A program made the translations under genes and the position numbers. From Tretioscincus oriximinensis (Eukaryota > Chordata > Lepidosauria > Squamata > Gymnophthalmidae): a stretch of 64,000 nt of DNA. The stretch is from NCBI GenBank assembly GCA_022410635.1, contig JAJVDF010000166.1:1-64000 (forward strand). Direction: 5' to 3'. This document shows, one piece after another, positions 1 through 12,712 of this stretch (position 1 is the stretch's first letter; each line of letters opens with the position of its first letter). The notes beneath the pieces are model-generated. The model worked only from the letters and a program-made list of their open reading frames with translations, was not told the origin of the DNA and did not search any database.

Positions 1-59
1 AAACACAAACCTCAAAATGGAGGACGCCACAAATACAAGGTGAGAAAAACAGAAAGGAC

Positions 60-467
60 ACCATCACGGGAGTTTATTATAGGCCTCCTGGACAAACAGA
101 ATATCTAGATGAACTCTTCCTACAATAAATGACTATGCTCTCAGATAAACATGACATAGTGATTATGGGAGATTTTAACTATCCAGACGTTTGTTGGGAA
201 TCTCTCTCCGGCAAAAGTCATGGGTCTACTAAATTTTTATCTTTTCTAGCTAATAATTTTATCTGCCAAATGGTAGAAGAAAAAACAAGGGGATCTGCTA
301 TCCTGGCTCTAATTCTTACCAACAAGGAGGAAATGGTTGCGGAAGTAAGGGTGGCTGAGACTTTAGGTTGCAGTGACCATGTAATCATTGAATTCTCCAT
401 AACAAAGGAGGAAGACCTGAGAGGACACAGACTGTATTTCAGAAGAACAGATTTTGATGGAGCGTAA
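60..467 (+). pseudogene. CR1 ORF2 endonuclease domain (broken)
   Basis: This is the APE-type endonuclease domain of CR1 ORF2, which in active elements nicks target DNA to prime reverse transcription. Visible motifs are GVYYRPPG near 69-92, MGDFNYPD (about 165-190), a TRGSAILALILTNKE stretch and the catalytic-site SDH (about 373-381). A stop codon just before the ATG at 129 interrupts the domain, so the 112-codon open stretch is internal to a longer ancestral frame and the ATG is not a genuine start. The stop at 465-467 lies shortly beyond the domain. The amino-terminal part lies beyond the left window edge. Confidence 0.85.
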
Positions 468-939
468 GAAGGATCCAATGGTTGGATGTCTTAAAGAACA
501 GAAATGTCCCAGAAGAATGAGAAATTTTGCAAAATGAGATTCTGGAAGCACAATCTTTAACAGTCCCCAAAAGAAGCATCTAAGGTCTGAATGAAATGGA
601 AGAAAGGGGACATTTCTAAGGAAGAATAAAAGGCAATCAGCAGCAATGGTAGGGCAAGTGTCAGAAAAGCTAAAGCTAGATATGAACTGAGTATCGCAAA
701 GAAGTTAAAAATCAATAATAAAGGGTTTGGGGGGTATGGCAAAAGAAAAAGAAAAGCTAAAGATTCTATAGGAGTTCTAGGGAGAAAGCTGAACTTCTGA
801 ACACTTATTTTGCATCTGTTTTTTCTGAGAAAGGACATGCAACAACAGTTGGCCTTCAGTGTGCTACTGAAGGAACAAAAGAATCAAAGCACTTAATAAA
901 CAGAGAAAAGGTGAGGGAACTCGTAGCTAAATTTAAATG

Positions 940-1808
940 AATTCAAGTTTCCAGGCACAGATGAACTACATCCCAGAGTACTGAAGGAACTAGCAGAAGT
1001 AATAGCGGAGGAGGGCAAATGTTGTCCCTGTTTTCAAAAAGGGAAAAAAGGTGGAACCAGGCAACTGCAGGCCGGTGAGTCTGACTTCAATACCAGGAAA
1101 GCTCCTTGAACAAGTTATGAAGGAGCATGTATGCCAGCACTTGGATAGGAATGCAGTAATTAACCAGAGTCGACATGGATTTGTAACAAACAAGTCATGC
1201 CAGACTAATCTAATTTCTTTCTATGATAGAATCACCAAATGATCAGGGAAATGCAGTAGACATAGTATATCTTGACTTCAGTAAAGCATTTGACAAAATA
1301 TCTCATTCCATCCTTATTGAAAAGATGGTCAAGTAAAGGATTGACAAAACAACAGTTAGATGGATTCAAAAGTGGCTTAGTGGTTGTACTCAGAGAATGG
1401 TAATAAATGGTTGCATATCCAATTGAAAGAATGTTTCAAGTGGAGTACCACAAGGGTCTGTCCTGGGCACAGTGCTATTTAACATAGTTATAAATGATCT
1501 AGAAGAGGGCATTGCTAATACTAAACAAGATAGAGATAGTGTTGCTAATACTAAAGAAAATATTGATAGGATTCAAAAAAATCTAGGCAATCTTGAACAA
1601 TCGGCTGAAATTATCAGGATGGTATTTAATACAGATAAATGCAAGATCCTGCATCTGGGCAAAAAAGAAAGAAAGAAGTGAAAACAGCACATATAGAATG
1701 GGAGGAATATATCTGAGCAGCAGCACAGGTGAGAAGGACCTGGGTGTTTTGGTAGATCACAGATTAAACACGTGGGGCCCCAAATTAAAATGGACATTGA
1801 TAAACTAG
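940..1808 (+). pseudogene. CR1 ORF2 reverse transcriptase domain (broken, active site lost)
   Basis: This is the polymerase domain of the same CR1 copy, spread over at least three frames. Recognisable blocks are NCRPVSLTSIPGKLLEQ (about 1063-1113), YLDFSKAFDK (about 1270-1300, motif A with its Asp kept), SGVPQGSVLG (about 1440-1470) and LFNIVINDLEEGI. The next block should be FADDTK, but the sequence at 1511-1524 reads IANTK: one codon is missing and the other Asp is changed to Asn. A second ANTK block follows 30 bases later, which is the usual downstream CR1 sequence. The polymerase is therefore dead at the metal-binding site as well as frameshifted. Confidence 0.85.
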
Positions 1809-1873
1809 AGCAAGTTCAAAAGCGAGTTACAAGGATGGTGAGTGATCTGGAAGCCAAGTCCTATTAGGAGCGG

Positions 1874-2176
1874 TTGAAGGATCTAGCGATGTTTAGTCTG
1901 CAAAAGAGAAGACTGAGAGGAGACTTGATAGCTGTTTACAAATATCTGAAAGGCTATCACAGAGTAGAGGGGTCAGCATTGTTCTCATTAGCACATGAAA
2001 GGACTAGAAACAATGGCATGGAACTGCAAGGGAGTGGATTTCAATTGGATATCAGAAAACACTTGCTAACAGTCAGGGTGATAAACCAGTGGAACAGATT
2101 GCCACAAGAGGTGGTGAGTTTGCCTTCACTGGAAGTCTTCAAATGGAGGCTGAACAGCCAGTCTGGGATGATATAA
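1874..2176 (+). pseudogene. CR1 ORF2 C-terminal region
   Basis: This 100-codon open stretch corresponds to the C-terminal part of CR1 ORF2. It reads LQKRRLRGDLIAVYKYLKGY, then RGxxFQLDIRKHLLTVRVINQWNRLPQEVV and SLEVFKWRLN, the conserved thumb/tail pattern of CR1-clade proteins. The ATG at its start is internal to the ancestral ORF. It ends at a stop about 90 bases before the octamer tail, as expected for an element that reached its natural 3' end. The role of this tail is not well defined; in family members it follows the polymerase. Confidence 0.8.
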
Positions 2177-2239
2177 TGAATCCTGCATTGAGCAGGGGTT
2201 TGGACCTGATGACTCTGGATGTCCCTTCCACCTCTAAGA

Positions 2240-2270
2240 TTCTATAATTCTATGATTCTATGATTGATTC
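2240..2270 (+). repeat. CR1 3'-terminal octamer repeat
   Basis: About three imperfect units of ATTCTATG close the CR1 copy. This short tandem repeat replaces a poly(A) tail in the CR1 family and fixes both the orientation and the 3' boundary of the element. Confidence 0.85.
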
Positions 2271-2714
2271 CCTTAAGAACCTCTAATAAAGTTCACGGTT
2301 GGGAGCTTTCTATGTGCATTCACACAAACAAGCAAGTACAAAAGCAAGGGAAGCTTTTACCGAGTGAATTCTGGATGGTCTTCACTCGATAGGTCTCTAA
2401 GACAATTTTGGCAAGCCATAGTGAGAAGCAGTGCCAGATTCTCTTTTTATTTGTTGTCTAACTTTACTATCTCAAGATTTCTATGAGTATATGCTCAGGG
2501 GAGATTAATTATTATCCTGATTTATTAATGAGTATGTGAATGGCTTTCCTATCACACTCTGTTAAGCCAAGATAACTTAATTATTACTATATTTAGTATT
2601 GGATTAAAAGTGACTGTGTGGTCAGAACCTGTGTTGGGAGAGCAAGAATTCCTGTAGTAGCTGTATCCCTCAAACATCTACTCTTTCTTTCTTCATCCCA
2701 AAGTTTTCCATTAA
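2271..2714. other. Unassigned AT-rich spacer
   Basis: This lies between the CR1 end and the next SINE. I see no open frame, structured repeat or recognisable transposon here. Confidence 0.5.
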
Positions 2715-3003
2715 CTAAAAAAAAAGAAGAAAAAGAAGAAGAAGATCTGGGTTCTTATACCCCGCTTTTCTCACCTTTCAAAGGGACTCAAAGCGGCTTA
2801 CAAGGTATTTTTGCCCGAAGGCTCACATTCTATCTTCCCCACCAGGCTCTAGTAGTTCCCATGTATTTACTTGCAGTCAGTTGCAATTTCTTGCAATTCA
2901 TGCTTTCAAATAGCTGAGTTGGCTAGAGCTACAGGCTAGTAGAAGGTGCTCACCCCTCCCCACGTCCCACGCAGGGCTTCGAAACCCCATCTCACAGAAA
3001 ACT
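2715..3003 (-). repeat. tRNA-headed SINE, copy 1 (head truncated)
   Basis: This is the same family as 62,676-62,995. The plus strand starts with a GAA-rich tail (2720-2748) and continues through the shared body, for example CTTTCAAAGGGACTCAAAGC. Near 2976-2990 it carries the complement of a pol III B-box-like sequence, GGTTTCGAAGCC. The A-box part of the head, present in the other copy, is missing. The element reads on the minus strand. Open frames across it are incidental. Confidence 0.8.
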
Positions 3004-4092
3004 CACCAGACGATGTTTTAGGGGGTGGGGGGAATCCCTTGATACAGAACTTTGAATTATCAGGGTTTCCCGTGATGTGTAATCATCTTCTATGCACCTT
3101 CAGTGACATGAAATTAGGAATAGCTTTAGATTATTTAATTCAATTCAGGAAATTCTTGAATGTAGCAGAAAGCCACTGTGACAAGATCTGCATGGTCAAA
3201 TCAGGTAAAACCAAAAGGGTACAGAAGTGTAGAACTCAACTGTCACCACACTTATTCGATGGTCAGTCAACTCCTGAGGAAAGAATCCAATGTACTTCAC
3301 GGTAGAATCTAAAACCCTTAGAACATTCATTTTTCAGAATGGGGAAATATTTTGTAAAATTCAACTCTTCATCTTTCATACAGAAGAGATAATGGTTTCT
3401 AGAGTACTTACTATGGTTTTTCAGCCCAACACCTTGATGTAACATACTACAAATGGTAATTTTCTAGAGTGATTTCTGACATGATAGCTCAAATTGGAAA
3501 TTCTAATGCTAGGAAACGTTTATTCCCCAGCATAGGTACCATATACATTCCATATAATAGCTAAGGACAGCTAATTCATTGCTATCCTAATATGATTGCT
3601 TTCTGTCAATTCCAATCACAAAATATACAAAATTTATATCTGGGAAACTCTGTAGCACCTCTACATATCTTCCCATTGAATGTGGCCTTGAGTTTGCTAC
3701 ATATCCAACTGTTGGACACAACAGACTCCAATCTGATAATCATTTGGAATTCAGATAAATGGATTTGAACCTTTTTAAGTTTACCTTGAAAGATCTGAGT
3801 AGTGATAATATGAATTGATAATATATAAATGCAAAATAAACATGCATCCAAGTTGCAAATAAGCATTCAGGTGTGATTGTTGCAAACTCTAACTTCTAAT
3901 CAGATCTTTCCCTCCCCTCTTATGCCTAAATGACTTAGGAAAGAGAGACAGATTTTTTTCTTATTATTTAACAATCAACTCTTTTCATCTTCTCCTCTGC
4001 AGATTATTATTTTAAACTCAATTATATAGTTTTTAAAATATTACCAACAAAAGACAATCTCTCTCTAAAGGTATGGTTGAAACAAAAAAAGG

Positions 4093-4130
4093 GTTCCCCT
4101 GGGTTAGCTGGAGCTATAGAAATCAGTTCA
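4093..4130 (+). repeat. 38-bp dispersed direct repeat, copy 1
   Basis: This block begins GTTCCCCTGGGTTAGCTGG and recurs at 5987-6024 with 37 of 38 bases identical in the same orientation, 1.9 kb away. Neither flank continues the match, so this is a short dispersed unit or the remnant of a local duplication. Confidence 0.75.
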
Positions 4131-5986
4131 AGAAAGATTATACCAGCATTATGAATCAGTTAGATCAGGGCACATAGTGGAAGGAAGCTGAGCATAGAAA
4201 ACAGGAATTTAAATTGCCACATTTATTCAGTCAATGAAAAATAGAACCATAAGGACAGGAATCTGTTCATTTTGTTCTCTGATGTTTACAGCAATTTTCT
4301 AATTGCCACATCCTGCTGGATGCATGATTTGGCATCAGGAAGAAGCCAACACTGGGATCTTTAGCCAAGATTTTGCTCCAAGCTGAGGAGAAACAGAAGT
4401 GTGGATTCTTTGTTCCAAGGCCATCCCAGCCATTCTGACATGAGAAGTAACCAAAAAGACACTCTCATTTGTCCCATAATTCCAGCTCGGTGATATTGTA
4501 ATGGTTGTTATAAGCTTTTTTCTTTTTCTCAATAAATCAAAGACAGTATTAAATTAATCCTTTTGATCTGAGAAGTATCTTTTCATTCACTGCTAGCATG
4601 TTAACTTTGAGCAAAGATTTTTGCTCTCACTCTCTTCATCATTTTGTAGAGCTTGTGGTGACCTTTTCAGAAAATGGCTTGAATTAAACATATTAAGAGC
4701 AGAAGAAATGTTGTGATCCCCAAACTAAAGTAATTTTCTCAGCGTAATCATAGCTAATTGTCATCAAGCATAGTCCTAAGAGCTTTACAAAAGTTCTATT
4801 TCACATAATTTTAGGGGATATTAATCACGTTTGAGATTTTTATATGGAACCATCTCTATTGATAAAGTCTGGGCATTCTAACAAATAAAATTAAAATGAA
4901 GTAAACAAAAAGAATGTATATTTTTGTACAATTTGCAAGGTCTTAAGTATATTTGAGTTTTACTTCACCTATGATCTCCATTCTAAGGACACCAAATCAG
5001 AAACTCCTTTTAACCCTCAAATTGCTGATTTCTGCAGCAAGCATTATTTCCACTAGGAACATATGTCACTTTTTTAAAAATAGCTATTCCTTTAGTGTGT
5101 CCATCTTCAGAGGCTCCACTTTAGCAGCTTTGAGGAGGACTAGATGGTGTTCTGCATATTCCTGGTCAGTAAAACAAACAATGACCATGAATAAGGTTCC
5201 AACATGAGTTTTCGGATAAAGGCCATAGCCTTTAATAGCTATAGAAGAGAAGACTTTTCATGCAGTTTCTAATACCTGCCACACCTGAGAGAATAATCAT
5301 TTTTTCATATCTATTAAAGAGCCAAAGCTCACCCAAAATGTATTGATATTTCTTTCTTGGGGACAATTGCTGAATCAAGGGCATGTAGGATCTGTAGATG
5401 GAGAGGAGGTTGCAAATACATGAAGGCAGGGAAGGACTATCTCACCACATTCACACTACTGCAGAACTGTCCTGCACACTGATGGACTGGTTGTAGCTTT
5501 TAAGTGGTCCATAGAAAATAAGCCTAAGGTGAAGGTGGGAAACAAATACTGGGTGATGGTTAGACAGATAGTGAAACTGTGTCCTGTAAATGTCTTGGAA
5601 ACCACAGGAAAGGCCAGCTGCAGGAAGTCATAGCTGTATCTTCTACTACTTTTTCTCCATTCTTCAGTGTCACACACATGCTGTTAAAACCATCTTTGAC
5701 CCTCAAAAGCAGAACTAAATTTTATATAAATATATATAGAAAGGATTATCACAAACCCTAGATAGCACTCCATGGCGAACTGGCCACTAGTCCATGATAT
5801 AAGGGCTGCCTCAAGAAATCTATTGATGTCTTGCCATACTTCCCTAGCAGTAAATTGTGGGAATTGGAGATGTATCATCTTCAACACTGTCTTCTCCTTC
5901 AAGAGCACACATAGGGCTAGCCACAAGGACAAAAGACAGCAGCGCAAGGACCAGGATACAACTGCCACACCAAGTTCAGGCAAGAC

Positions 5987-6024
5987 GTTCCCCTGGGTTA
6001 ACTGGAGCTATAGAAATCAGTTCA
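5987..6024 (+). repeat. 38-bp dispersed direct repeat, copy 2
   Basis: Partner of the block at 4093-4130, differing at one base (TTAACTGG here, TTAGCTGG there). The sequence upstream and downstream of the two copies is unrelated. Confidence 0.75.
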
Positions 6025-6899
6025 ATGAAAAGCATACAGAATCTGTTTATCGTATATTGGCCTTATTAGCCACGAGGAACAGACAATTACCCCTCCCCCC
6101 CCCATCCCTTCACAGATCTTAATTTGTGAAGCTACGGCATGATATATATATATTTCCGATTTTGCATTCAGTCCTCTAGGACTGAATATGGTTTAAAATG
6201 CTGTGTCCATTTTCAGTACTAAGAAGAACACATTATAGCACAATTGTCTCATTTATTAAATCAACAAGTATGTCTGTAACCCATTCCGCATTTCAGTAAT
6301 ATTGCAACACAAATGCTATAATCTTTGCTCTACGTTTCTGTTTATTACTCTTTTCTATTCCCCTGCTGCATAAACCATTGCAATCTAATTTTAGCTTGCA
6401 AAGCAGCTATGAAATAGAATATTTGTATTGATTTTTTTGTACAAAAACCCCTCCTGAAATAAATAAAGCCATCTTACTAACAATAACCACAAAAACAGTT
6501 TTGTTGTACGTGAACATTATAATCTCCATAGGTTTTTCTATTGAAGCAGAAATATTAACAGTTCATTCAACAATAGTAAGATGGCAGAAGTCTAATAAGG
6601 ATATTATTGTGTGACAGACAAAAAAGAAGAAGATGAAGTTTGGACACAACATTTTGGACACTTAAGGAACCCTAGAACCTTCAGGGTTTTAGTCTTAATA
6701 ACCTAAACTTTTGCACAGCACAATTTTATATCATAAGGAACCCTATACAAATTACATCAAAAGCTGAGATGGTGAGGTGGGGATGACCCTTAAAATTGTT
6801 CTAGCATACCTGAATTACTGGAGCATTTAACTAAAGCATTTCTTTTTTCCAAGGCTTTCAACTCAACTTGAACTGATGTAATGATTTATGCTTTTTCCA

Positions 6900-7022
6900 C
6901 CTTGTTATATACTAAATTTTAACTTGTGTTGTTATTTGATATTTAATATTTAATATTTGTATTTACTCTATATTTCCTTTGTGTTGTATACAGAGCTCTG
7001 TACATTGATAAATGTACGAACG
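6900..7022 (+). mobile_element. Possible L2-type LINE 3' end
   Basis: An AT-rich stretch leads to GAGCTCTGTACATTGATAAA followed by two ACGA units. This resembles the 3'UTR ends of L2-like LINEs (a GCTCTGTA-type motif followed by a short simple repeat). No coding part is attached, so the call is weak. Confidence 0.3.
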
Positions 7023-10000
7023 AACAAATGTTGTCTTGGTTCTAATGCTGCCCAGCTTGTTTAATACAGATTATCACTGCTACAGGTAATCTGGATCAAA
7101 CAAATCAACTTAACTAATGCAGATTTAGCATGGTAAATTCATAAAGTCATATATTAAACTGGAAACTAGCACCTGTTCACCTCTTGTGTGCACATATTTT
7201 CCCATAAGACAATGGTATATATTTCATTTTGTCAGTTCAAAAGAGAATGTGTATAAGTTAGGCTGACATTTGCCTAGAATAAGGAAGTGCTATGAAATTC
7301 ATATCACTGAAAACTCTCTCAGATCATACGACCACACATTAATAATATTGTACAAAACCGCTTACAGATTTCATTTTAAAGAATACAACTGGAAGGATTT
7401 ATGATTTTATATTACACTTCACAATTCACAAGCACACTTAGATTTACTGAATTCAAAGACTGTATAGAGATGTCACTCAATATGCCTTATATTATCCATC
7501 TTATGATACATGTATCTGTGCAGTGAAAACTGTTTGGGGTATCACTAAATAAAGCTTACTAATTTACAAATATCTATGGCTATTAACATTTTCTGTTTTT
7601 GAATTTAAAACCCACAAATCAATTATTTATGATATTTACTGATTTCTATTGGATTTTTCCCCCCAGTGAGACTAAAATTTAGAGTTTCCATTAAAACAAA
7701 AGGTTTGCAAAAGAGGAAAATTCAGCAGGTGTGGCTTAAAATTATTATAACATCTACTGAAATTTCATCTTTTCCACACCTGCTACAGCTGCAGCTGTCC
7801 AGCATTTTTGGCAAAATCATTCACAATTCAAAATTGTGTTACTTAACCCTGTTTACTAAACTGCTAAGCAGATCAAGGCATGTTCTCATGTGGGGGAAAA
7901 ATGGAAGCAAAAGCTGTGTGGCTTTGCCCTGGGCTCACGCAGTTCCCCTATAATCCAGAGGGGCTCCGCTTTCATGATGTGTTGTTCACAAAGCCACACA
8001 TTACCCGAATGGAATTCGCCCTCACAACCAATGCAGGTGCAGTTCTCCCCTGCAGTTCTTGGGTTAACTATGCTCTGGCTATAGTTTGCCCATAGCAGGA
8101 GTGCCTGTGCTTAAATGCTGCTGCTATTGATCTGGTCTCCTCTATACAAAATGATAAATGGGCATCAGTGGTAGGACTAAGGGTGGGGTTGCTGTGCATC
8201 TCCACTGTGCTGCCACTTCTGTTCTAACCTCCAAGGAGATAACAGCATTTTTAAACTTGTTTTGTTGGATCCCACTTTTGCGTATATATCAACATTTATA
8301 TTTCCTTTTTTTTCTTATGGAGGTTCACTTTTGTGCAAAAGTGGGATAGCTTTAAAAGGGAGGGCAAAGTGAGTTGTGAGGAGAAGAACAGAGCACAAGA
8401 AGAAGGGCAGGGCATGGAAAGAACTGGATTTAGGAAGGAGAGTAGGCTGTGGGGTGCTAGAAGAGGAGTGAGGTGTGGGAAGTGGTCACACGCAATGCGT
8501 TCTGAAAACTGAGTCCTGAAGCAAATTGGAAGGTAAGTCAAGAAGCCAACACAATTGTTTGTGAATGATGAAACAGAGCTGAAACAGAGCAGGAAACAGA
8601 ATGGAAGGGTGGTGTGGAATTGTATTCACTTTGTTGGTGCCCAAACAACTTCTTTCACCACCCTGAGAACTTGGCCCTACTGTACAGTTTTCATCAGCTG
8701 CATCACTTTTCTTTTCAGCCACCATTCCAACTTCTCCTTTATTCCTTCATTTTATTTATTTTTTTGCATAATGTCCCATCCTATTCATTATAAGCATTTA
8801 TGCAACTTGCCATTCTAAATCTGTGTAAGTGTCGTGAATTCAGATTTATTTAGTCTGGCTATAACAGGGACCATATTAAGTAAACTGGATAACATTAGAA
8901 ATGAGAGAATACAGTCTACAATGCGGATCAGACACACTCTTACAGGTGTGCCCAGACTCACTCAGATTGGGCCGAACTGTATTATAAATTACACTTAGAA
9001 GTACTAAACATAAGAATTATTAATTTATACTTAATATGTTAAACCTGATAAATAAATGATATTGATTTTATCAAGACAAAATGAGAAATAATTCTTTTAA
9101 GGACACATAAAAAGAATCACAGACTGAAACATGTGTCTATATTATATGCTGGTTTGAATATGAAGCAAATAATTAATTGTGACTAATAGTAATTGTAAGA
9201 GTTAGTATGTACATAAATCTTATTTATTTGCACTTCATGTGTTTTAACTTTAATAAGATATTTTTTAAAATCTGATTTTTAAAAACTTGGTAGTGTTTAA
9301 ATGAATAAATTCTTTCAAACATATAGTTTGAGGAGTACCTTAACCACTGACCAAAAATATTGGGTATTAAAGCAAGTTTATGATTATTATTTTTTGCTTG
9401 AGTTTAAGTTCACCTCTACCATCTTGCTGAATACTAATAAGGTTTTTTAAAATCGTGAATAAAATTGTGGTCATTTACTCTCATCACCTTTATTTTTTAA
9501 TTTTGTCATTTCATCGCAAATGTCATTGAAAAATATTAATACAGCAAAGTAATAATTGGTAAGGTTATATTAAAAAAATCTTAACGTGACAATAAATCCA
9601 CAAAAAATGTGAAAAGATCACTTGTGATGACATTTATTGCATTCCTAAAATCTTTTGGGAAGAGTTGAAATTCAGTTCCCTGTATCATTAGATTGATTGA
9701 GGGCAGAGAATGCCAAACACATCACATTTCAAAGCAGATATTTCCCTTGGCACTTCCTGGATCAGTTGTTTATATGTTCTTGTTTTTAATCATATGGTTA
9801 GAGTGCAATGCGTTTTAAAATAAATCTTCTGACTATAAATCCACAGATACTTCTATGCAATAAATTCAGCAAGGAAACAACTGCAAAATTATATTAAAGC
9901 TAACTCACTAATTTATTTTGTTTTATTAGAGGGTTCATCCAAATTATCCATCCGATACTTTCCTTATTGGACATAACATGCAAGGGGTACATACCATTAA

Positions 10001-11010
10001 GTTCTTGCAACTTTTAAAGACAAATTTCAAGCTATGTTTCTGCATTGGGGTTTACAGCTATTTCAAAACTTACTAATACAGCATATGCCACTTTGGGCGC
10101 TGTATTGCACCACAGGGCCTTTCTGCATTTGTTCTGGGTAATGGTCCTATAGTATGCAGGTATGTGGCAGACTGTATCTAGCAATAGTGATTGTTAGGAG
10201 ACAAAGTGGAGGCCACCCATTGGATGGCAGCACAGCAACAGTATGGAAGGCCAACAGTGTATGTGTGGTACTGTCGAACCCCAAAACCCTCATACACCAT
10301 GGGGCAATTCTCCTCCCAGCATGTACCAGAATTTTCGTACAGTTTAGTTACCAGGCCCACTTATGCATGCATGAAGTGTCATGGATTGACCAAGCTTTTA
10401 AATGCAAGTAACCCCTGGGATGGGTGGGTAGACACACTTTTACCAGGGGGCCACTTGCCTTTGGACACGTTGGCACACTGGTCAGTCCGCTTCTGGGCAT
10501 TCATGCTGTAAATTGCTTTATAATTCCCCAGATAGTTATCCCTGCTTTTTGCTTATCTTTATGGACTGCTTAAAAGCAGTACAGTCACTGAAATGGGCAA
10601 CAGCAGTACAGCAGAGCAAATGTGACAAACTAGGTTTTCAGTCTTGATCTGGATTGGCCCATCATTAACGTGTGTGGTGTCACTTTATCCCAGTCACAGT
10701 TTGATGTGGGTGAGATGTGTACACTGGAAGGCTAAGCAAACTACAAATTCCAGCTATCCAATGACCTTTTAAAATGGGCCTTGCAAGACTATGATTTGGC
10801 ACCATTTTGACAGCATATCTTTCTTCCGCCATCTACTGCAGATGAAGGTTACTATGGGGGAGAACAAAGCTTTCCCTGGTTCACAACAGTGTGAAAGGGT
10901 GAGCCTTAAATTGAAATACAGCATAAATTGCAGTTCAAGATCCAATGAAGACAAAATGAAGATGTTGATATGATCAGAAGTTTCTAGTGGATTGTGCCCA
11001 AGTAAATCAC
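7023..11010. other. Unassigned stretch
   Basis: No gene is supported. At 7723-7732 and 7783-7792 there is a 10-bp inverted repeat (GCAGGTGTGG and its complement). The segment at about 7880-8100 is richer in GC than its surroundings, and 8345-8545 is purine-rich, which creates a spurious minus-strand frame. The segment at 10,080-10,560 is also GC-richer and may be an old repeat that I cannot name. Confidence 0.45.
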
Positions 11011-11014
11011 TAGT

Positions 11015-11300
11015 TTAGAACATAAGAACATAAGAACAGCCATACTGGATCAGGCCACAGCCCATCAAGTCCAGCATTCTGTGTCACACAGAGGCCCACC
11101 AGATGCACCTGGGCAGTCTGAACAGAGGAAAGCAAAATATGCACCTGTTCATGACTCCCTGCAAATGGTATTTCAGGAGTCCTGCCTGTTGCTCCATCAC
11201 GGAGGCAACATCTAGTTAGTTTTCCTTCTTTAAATCTCCACCCATCTACCTCTAGGAACTTTAAATCTAGGAACAGATTCATCAAGTTCAAGTGTCATCA
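11015..11300 (-). mobile_element. CR1 LINE 3'UTR fragment
   Basis: This is a non-coding 3' end of the same CR1 family as the long copy at 33,085-37,332. The shared blocks include the complements of CAGTCTGAACAGAGGAAAGC and TGTCACACAGAGGCCCACC. The outer end has the family's TTATGTTCTTATGTTCTA. Only the last part of the element is present, as expected for 5'-truncated LINE insertion. The 93-codon minus frame is the UTR read through, not a gene. Confidence 0.85.
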
Positions 11301-11362
11301 ATGAGACTGCCATACTCTAACACTATTCCAGATTTATTAATTTGCATTTCTTTACCGCAAAG

Positions 11363-11660
11363 TCAACTTATTAAAACCAGATTAAAGTAACAGTATCTGA
11401 GTATTAAAACAATAGTATCTGAGGGTAGGGAAGAGAGAACAGTTTTTTCAGCCAAAGGCCAAGTTAAGAAAAGATGGATCTTCAAAGGTTTTCTGGATGC
11501 ATACGAAGATGCTGATTGATGGATCTCAAATGGGAGACTGTTCCATAGTCTGGGAGCTGTCATATAGAAGACCTATCCTGTGTTCCCACTCCCTTTGCCA
11601 CTGAGATATGTGGTAGAGCTTCCTCTGCAGATCTCAAGGAATGTACGGGTTAGTTTGGGA
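11363..11660 (-). mobile_element. L2-like LINE 3' fragment with ORF2 C-terminus
   Basis: The minus strand encodes APRLWNSLPFEIHQSAS followed by a K-rich LKIHLF block, the conserved C-terminal signature of L2-type ORF2 proteins (x-LWNSLP-x-IR ... LKTHLF). Upstream sequence (higher coordinates) retains the preceding coding region with stops and gaps. A related copy is at 45,525-46,040. The 66-codon open stretch is a remnant; nothing suggests an intact protein. Confidence 0.75.
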
Positions 11661-12710
11661 GAAGGTATTCCCTTAGATATTTAGATGTTTATTTGGATTA
11701 CTAAGTCTGTTTATAAATCATGTTTGCTTTGATGGGTAGAATATGAAGTTCTTGTTACTTCAATATGTGACCATTTGCAGCAGTGTACATATATACAATT
11801 GCACTGAATAGAATTCTCAATGGCTGTATCAAAATTCCATACATGTGGGTCAATGGACTGACATAGAATAAATGGATAATTCTAATCACTTCTCTTAGAC
11901 CTCCTTTAGAGAAAACTTTTTTTCTGAAATGAACATGCTGTCTATTATAAGCTTATGCCTCCATGTCAACCACCGAAAAGTGAAAAGTAGCCAACTTCAT
12001 TACTATTCTAGCATGAAGAATAAGTGTGCATAAAAAAGCATATCCCACAACCCATTTTAAATATAAAAGGCTCTTTGCCAAATAGACTGTTTCATAATTC
12101 CTTCCAAGTACTTTTCTACATTTTGCATTTAACCAACCTACAAGGCAGATAAGATAGTAATTTATACATTTAAACCTAGCTCCCAAGATAAAGTCCACAA
12201 CCTGAGGCTACCAGATATTCATGTGATACAAGTGACAGCTCCAATCATTATCTGAATAGATCAAAATGAAAAAGACTTTCTTCTAGTATATTTAAAATGG
12301 AACTTTAATACATTGGTAAGAGGTTTGATGTTGATTTTTAAATATTAATAGCTAACATAAGGCCTAATGACATGTTCTTAAAATTCCTTTTACCAACTAG
12401 GAAAAAGTTAGGATTAAAAAGTTAGGATTAAAATAAACCTTTGACTTAGGTCACATCCACACAATAAGAACTTTCCTGATGCAATGTTTCATTGTTTTTG
12501 CTGCCTAGAGAGACCTCTTAATGTAGGTTTTGCTAGGCTTCACTATGCATCTGAAAAAGGTCTTCAAATAGAAAATAAATCTTCTGTCACAGATCTTTTC
12601 TAGCTGCATAGCGAGATCCCTGAGTCCTCCATTGCACAGCTCCCTGCAGCCTACTGTGCGTCACACCATCAGGATGAGGCAAGCAGCGTGAGGAGAAGCC
12701 AGACAGTATG
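11661..12710. other. Unassigned AT-rich stretch
   Basis: No gene or recognisable repeat. A 14-base unit (AAAAGTTAGGATTA) is duplicated in tandem at about 12,404-12,432. Confidence 0.5.
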
Positions 12711-12712
12711 AC

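Larger units (their letters stand above)
1..2268 (+). mobile_element. CR1 LINE, 3' portion, degenerate
   Basis: This is a plus-strand non-LTR retrotransposon of the CR1 clade, cut by the window start. Reading along it, there is an endonuclease domain (about 60-470), a linker, a reverse transcriptase (about 940-1800), a C-terminal region (1874-2176), and a short 3'UTR ending in repeats of the octamer ATTCTATG. The order, the GDFNYPD endonuclease motif, the YLDFSKAFD and GVPQGSVLG polymerase motifs and the octamer tail are all CR1 hallmarks. Several frameshifts and stops break the frame, so it is a fossil. ORF1 and the 5'UTR are not in the window. Confidence 0.9.
3010..6895. other. Mostly unassigned AT-rich sequence
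   Basis: I recognise no gene or named repeat in this stretch. Short open frames are scattered and lack codon-like composition. The only internal structure noted is a 38-bp block present twice (4093-4130 and 5987-6024) and a short cytosine run near 6092-6103. Confidence 0.5.

Noticed and set aside
2618..3305. Plus-strand frames of 99 and 119 codons
   Set aside because: The first runs through the SINE body and the second through SINE plus spacer; no motifs.
11010..11291. 93-codon minus frame, similar to one at 32,939-33,286
   Set aside because: Both are CR1 3'UTR sequence, non-coding in the family; the similarity reflects repeat ancestry, not a conserved gene.
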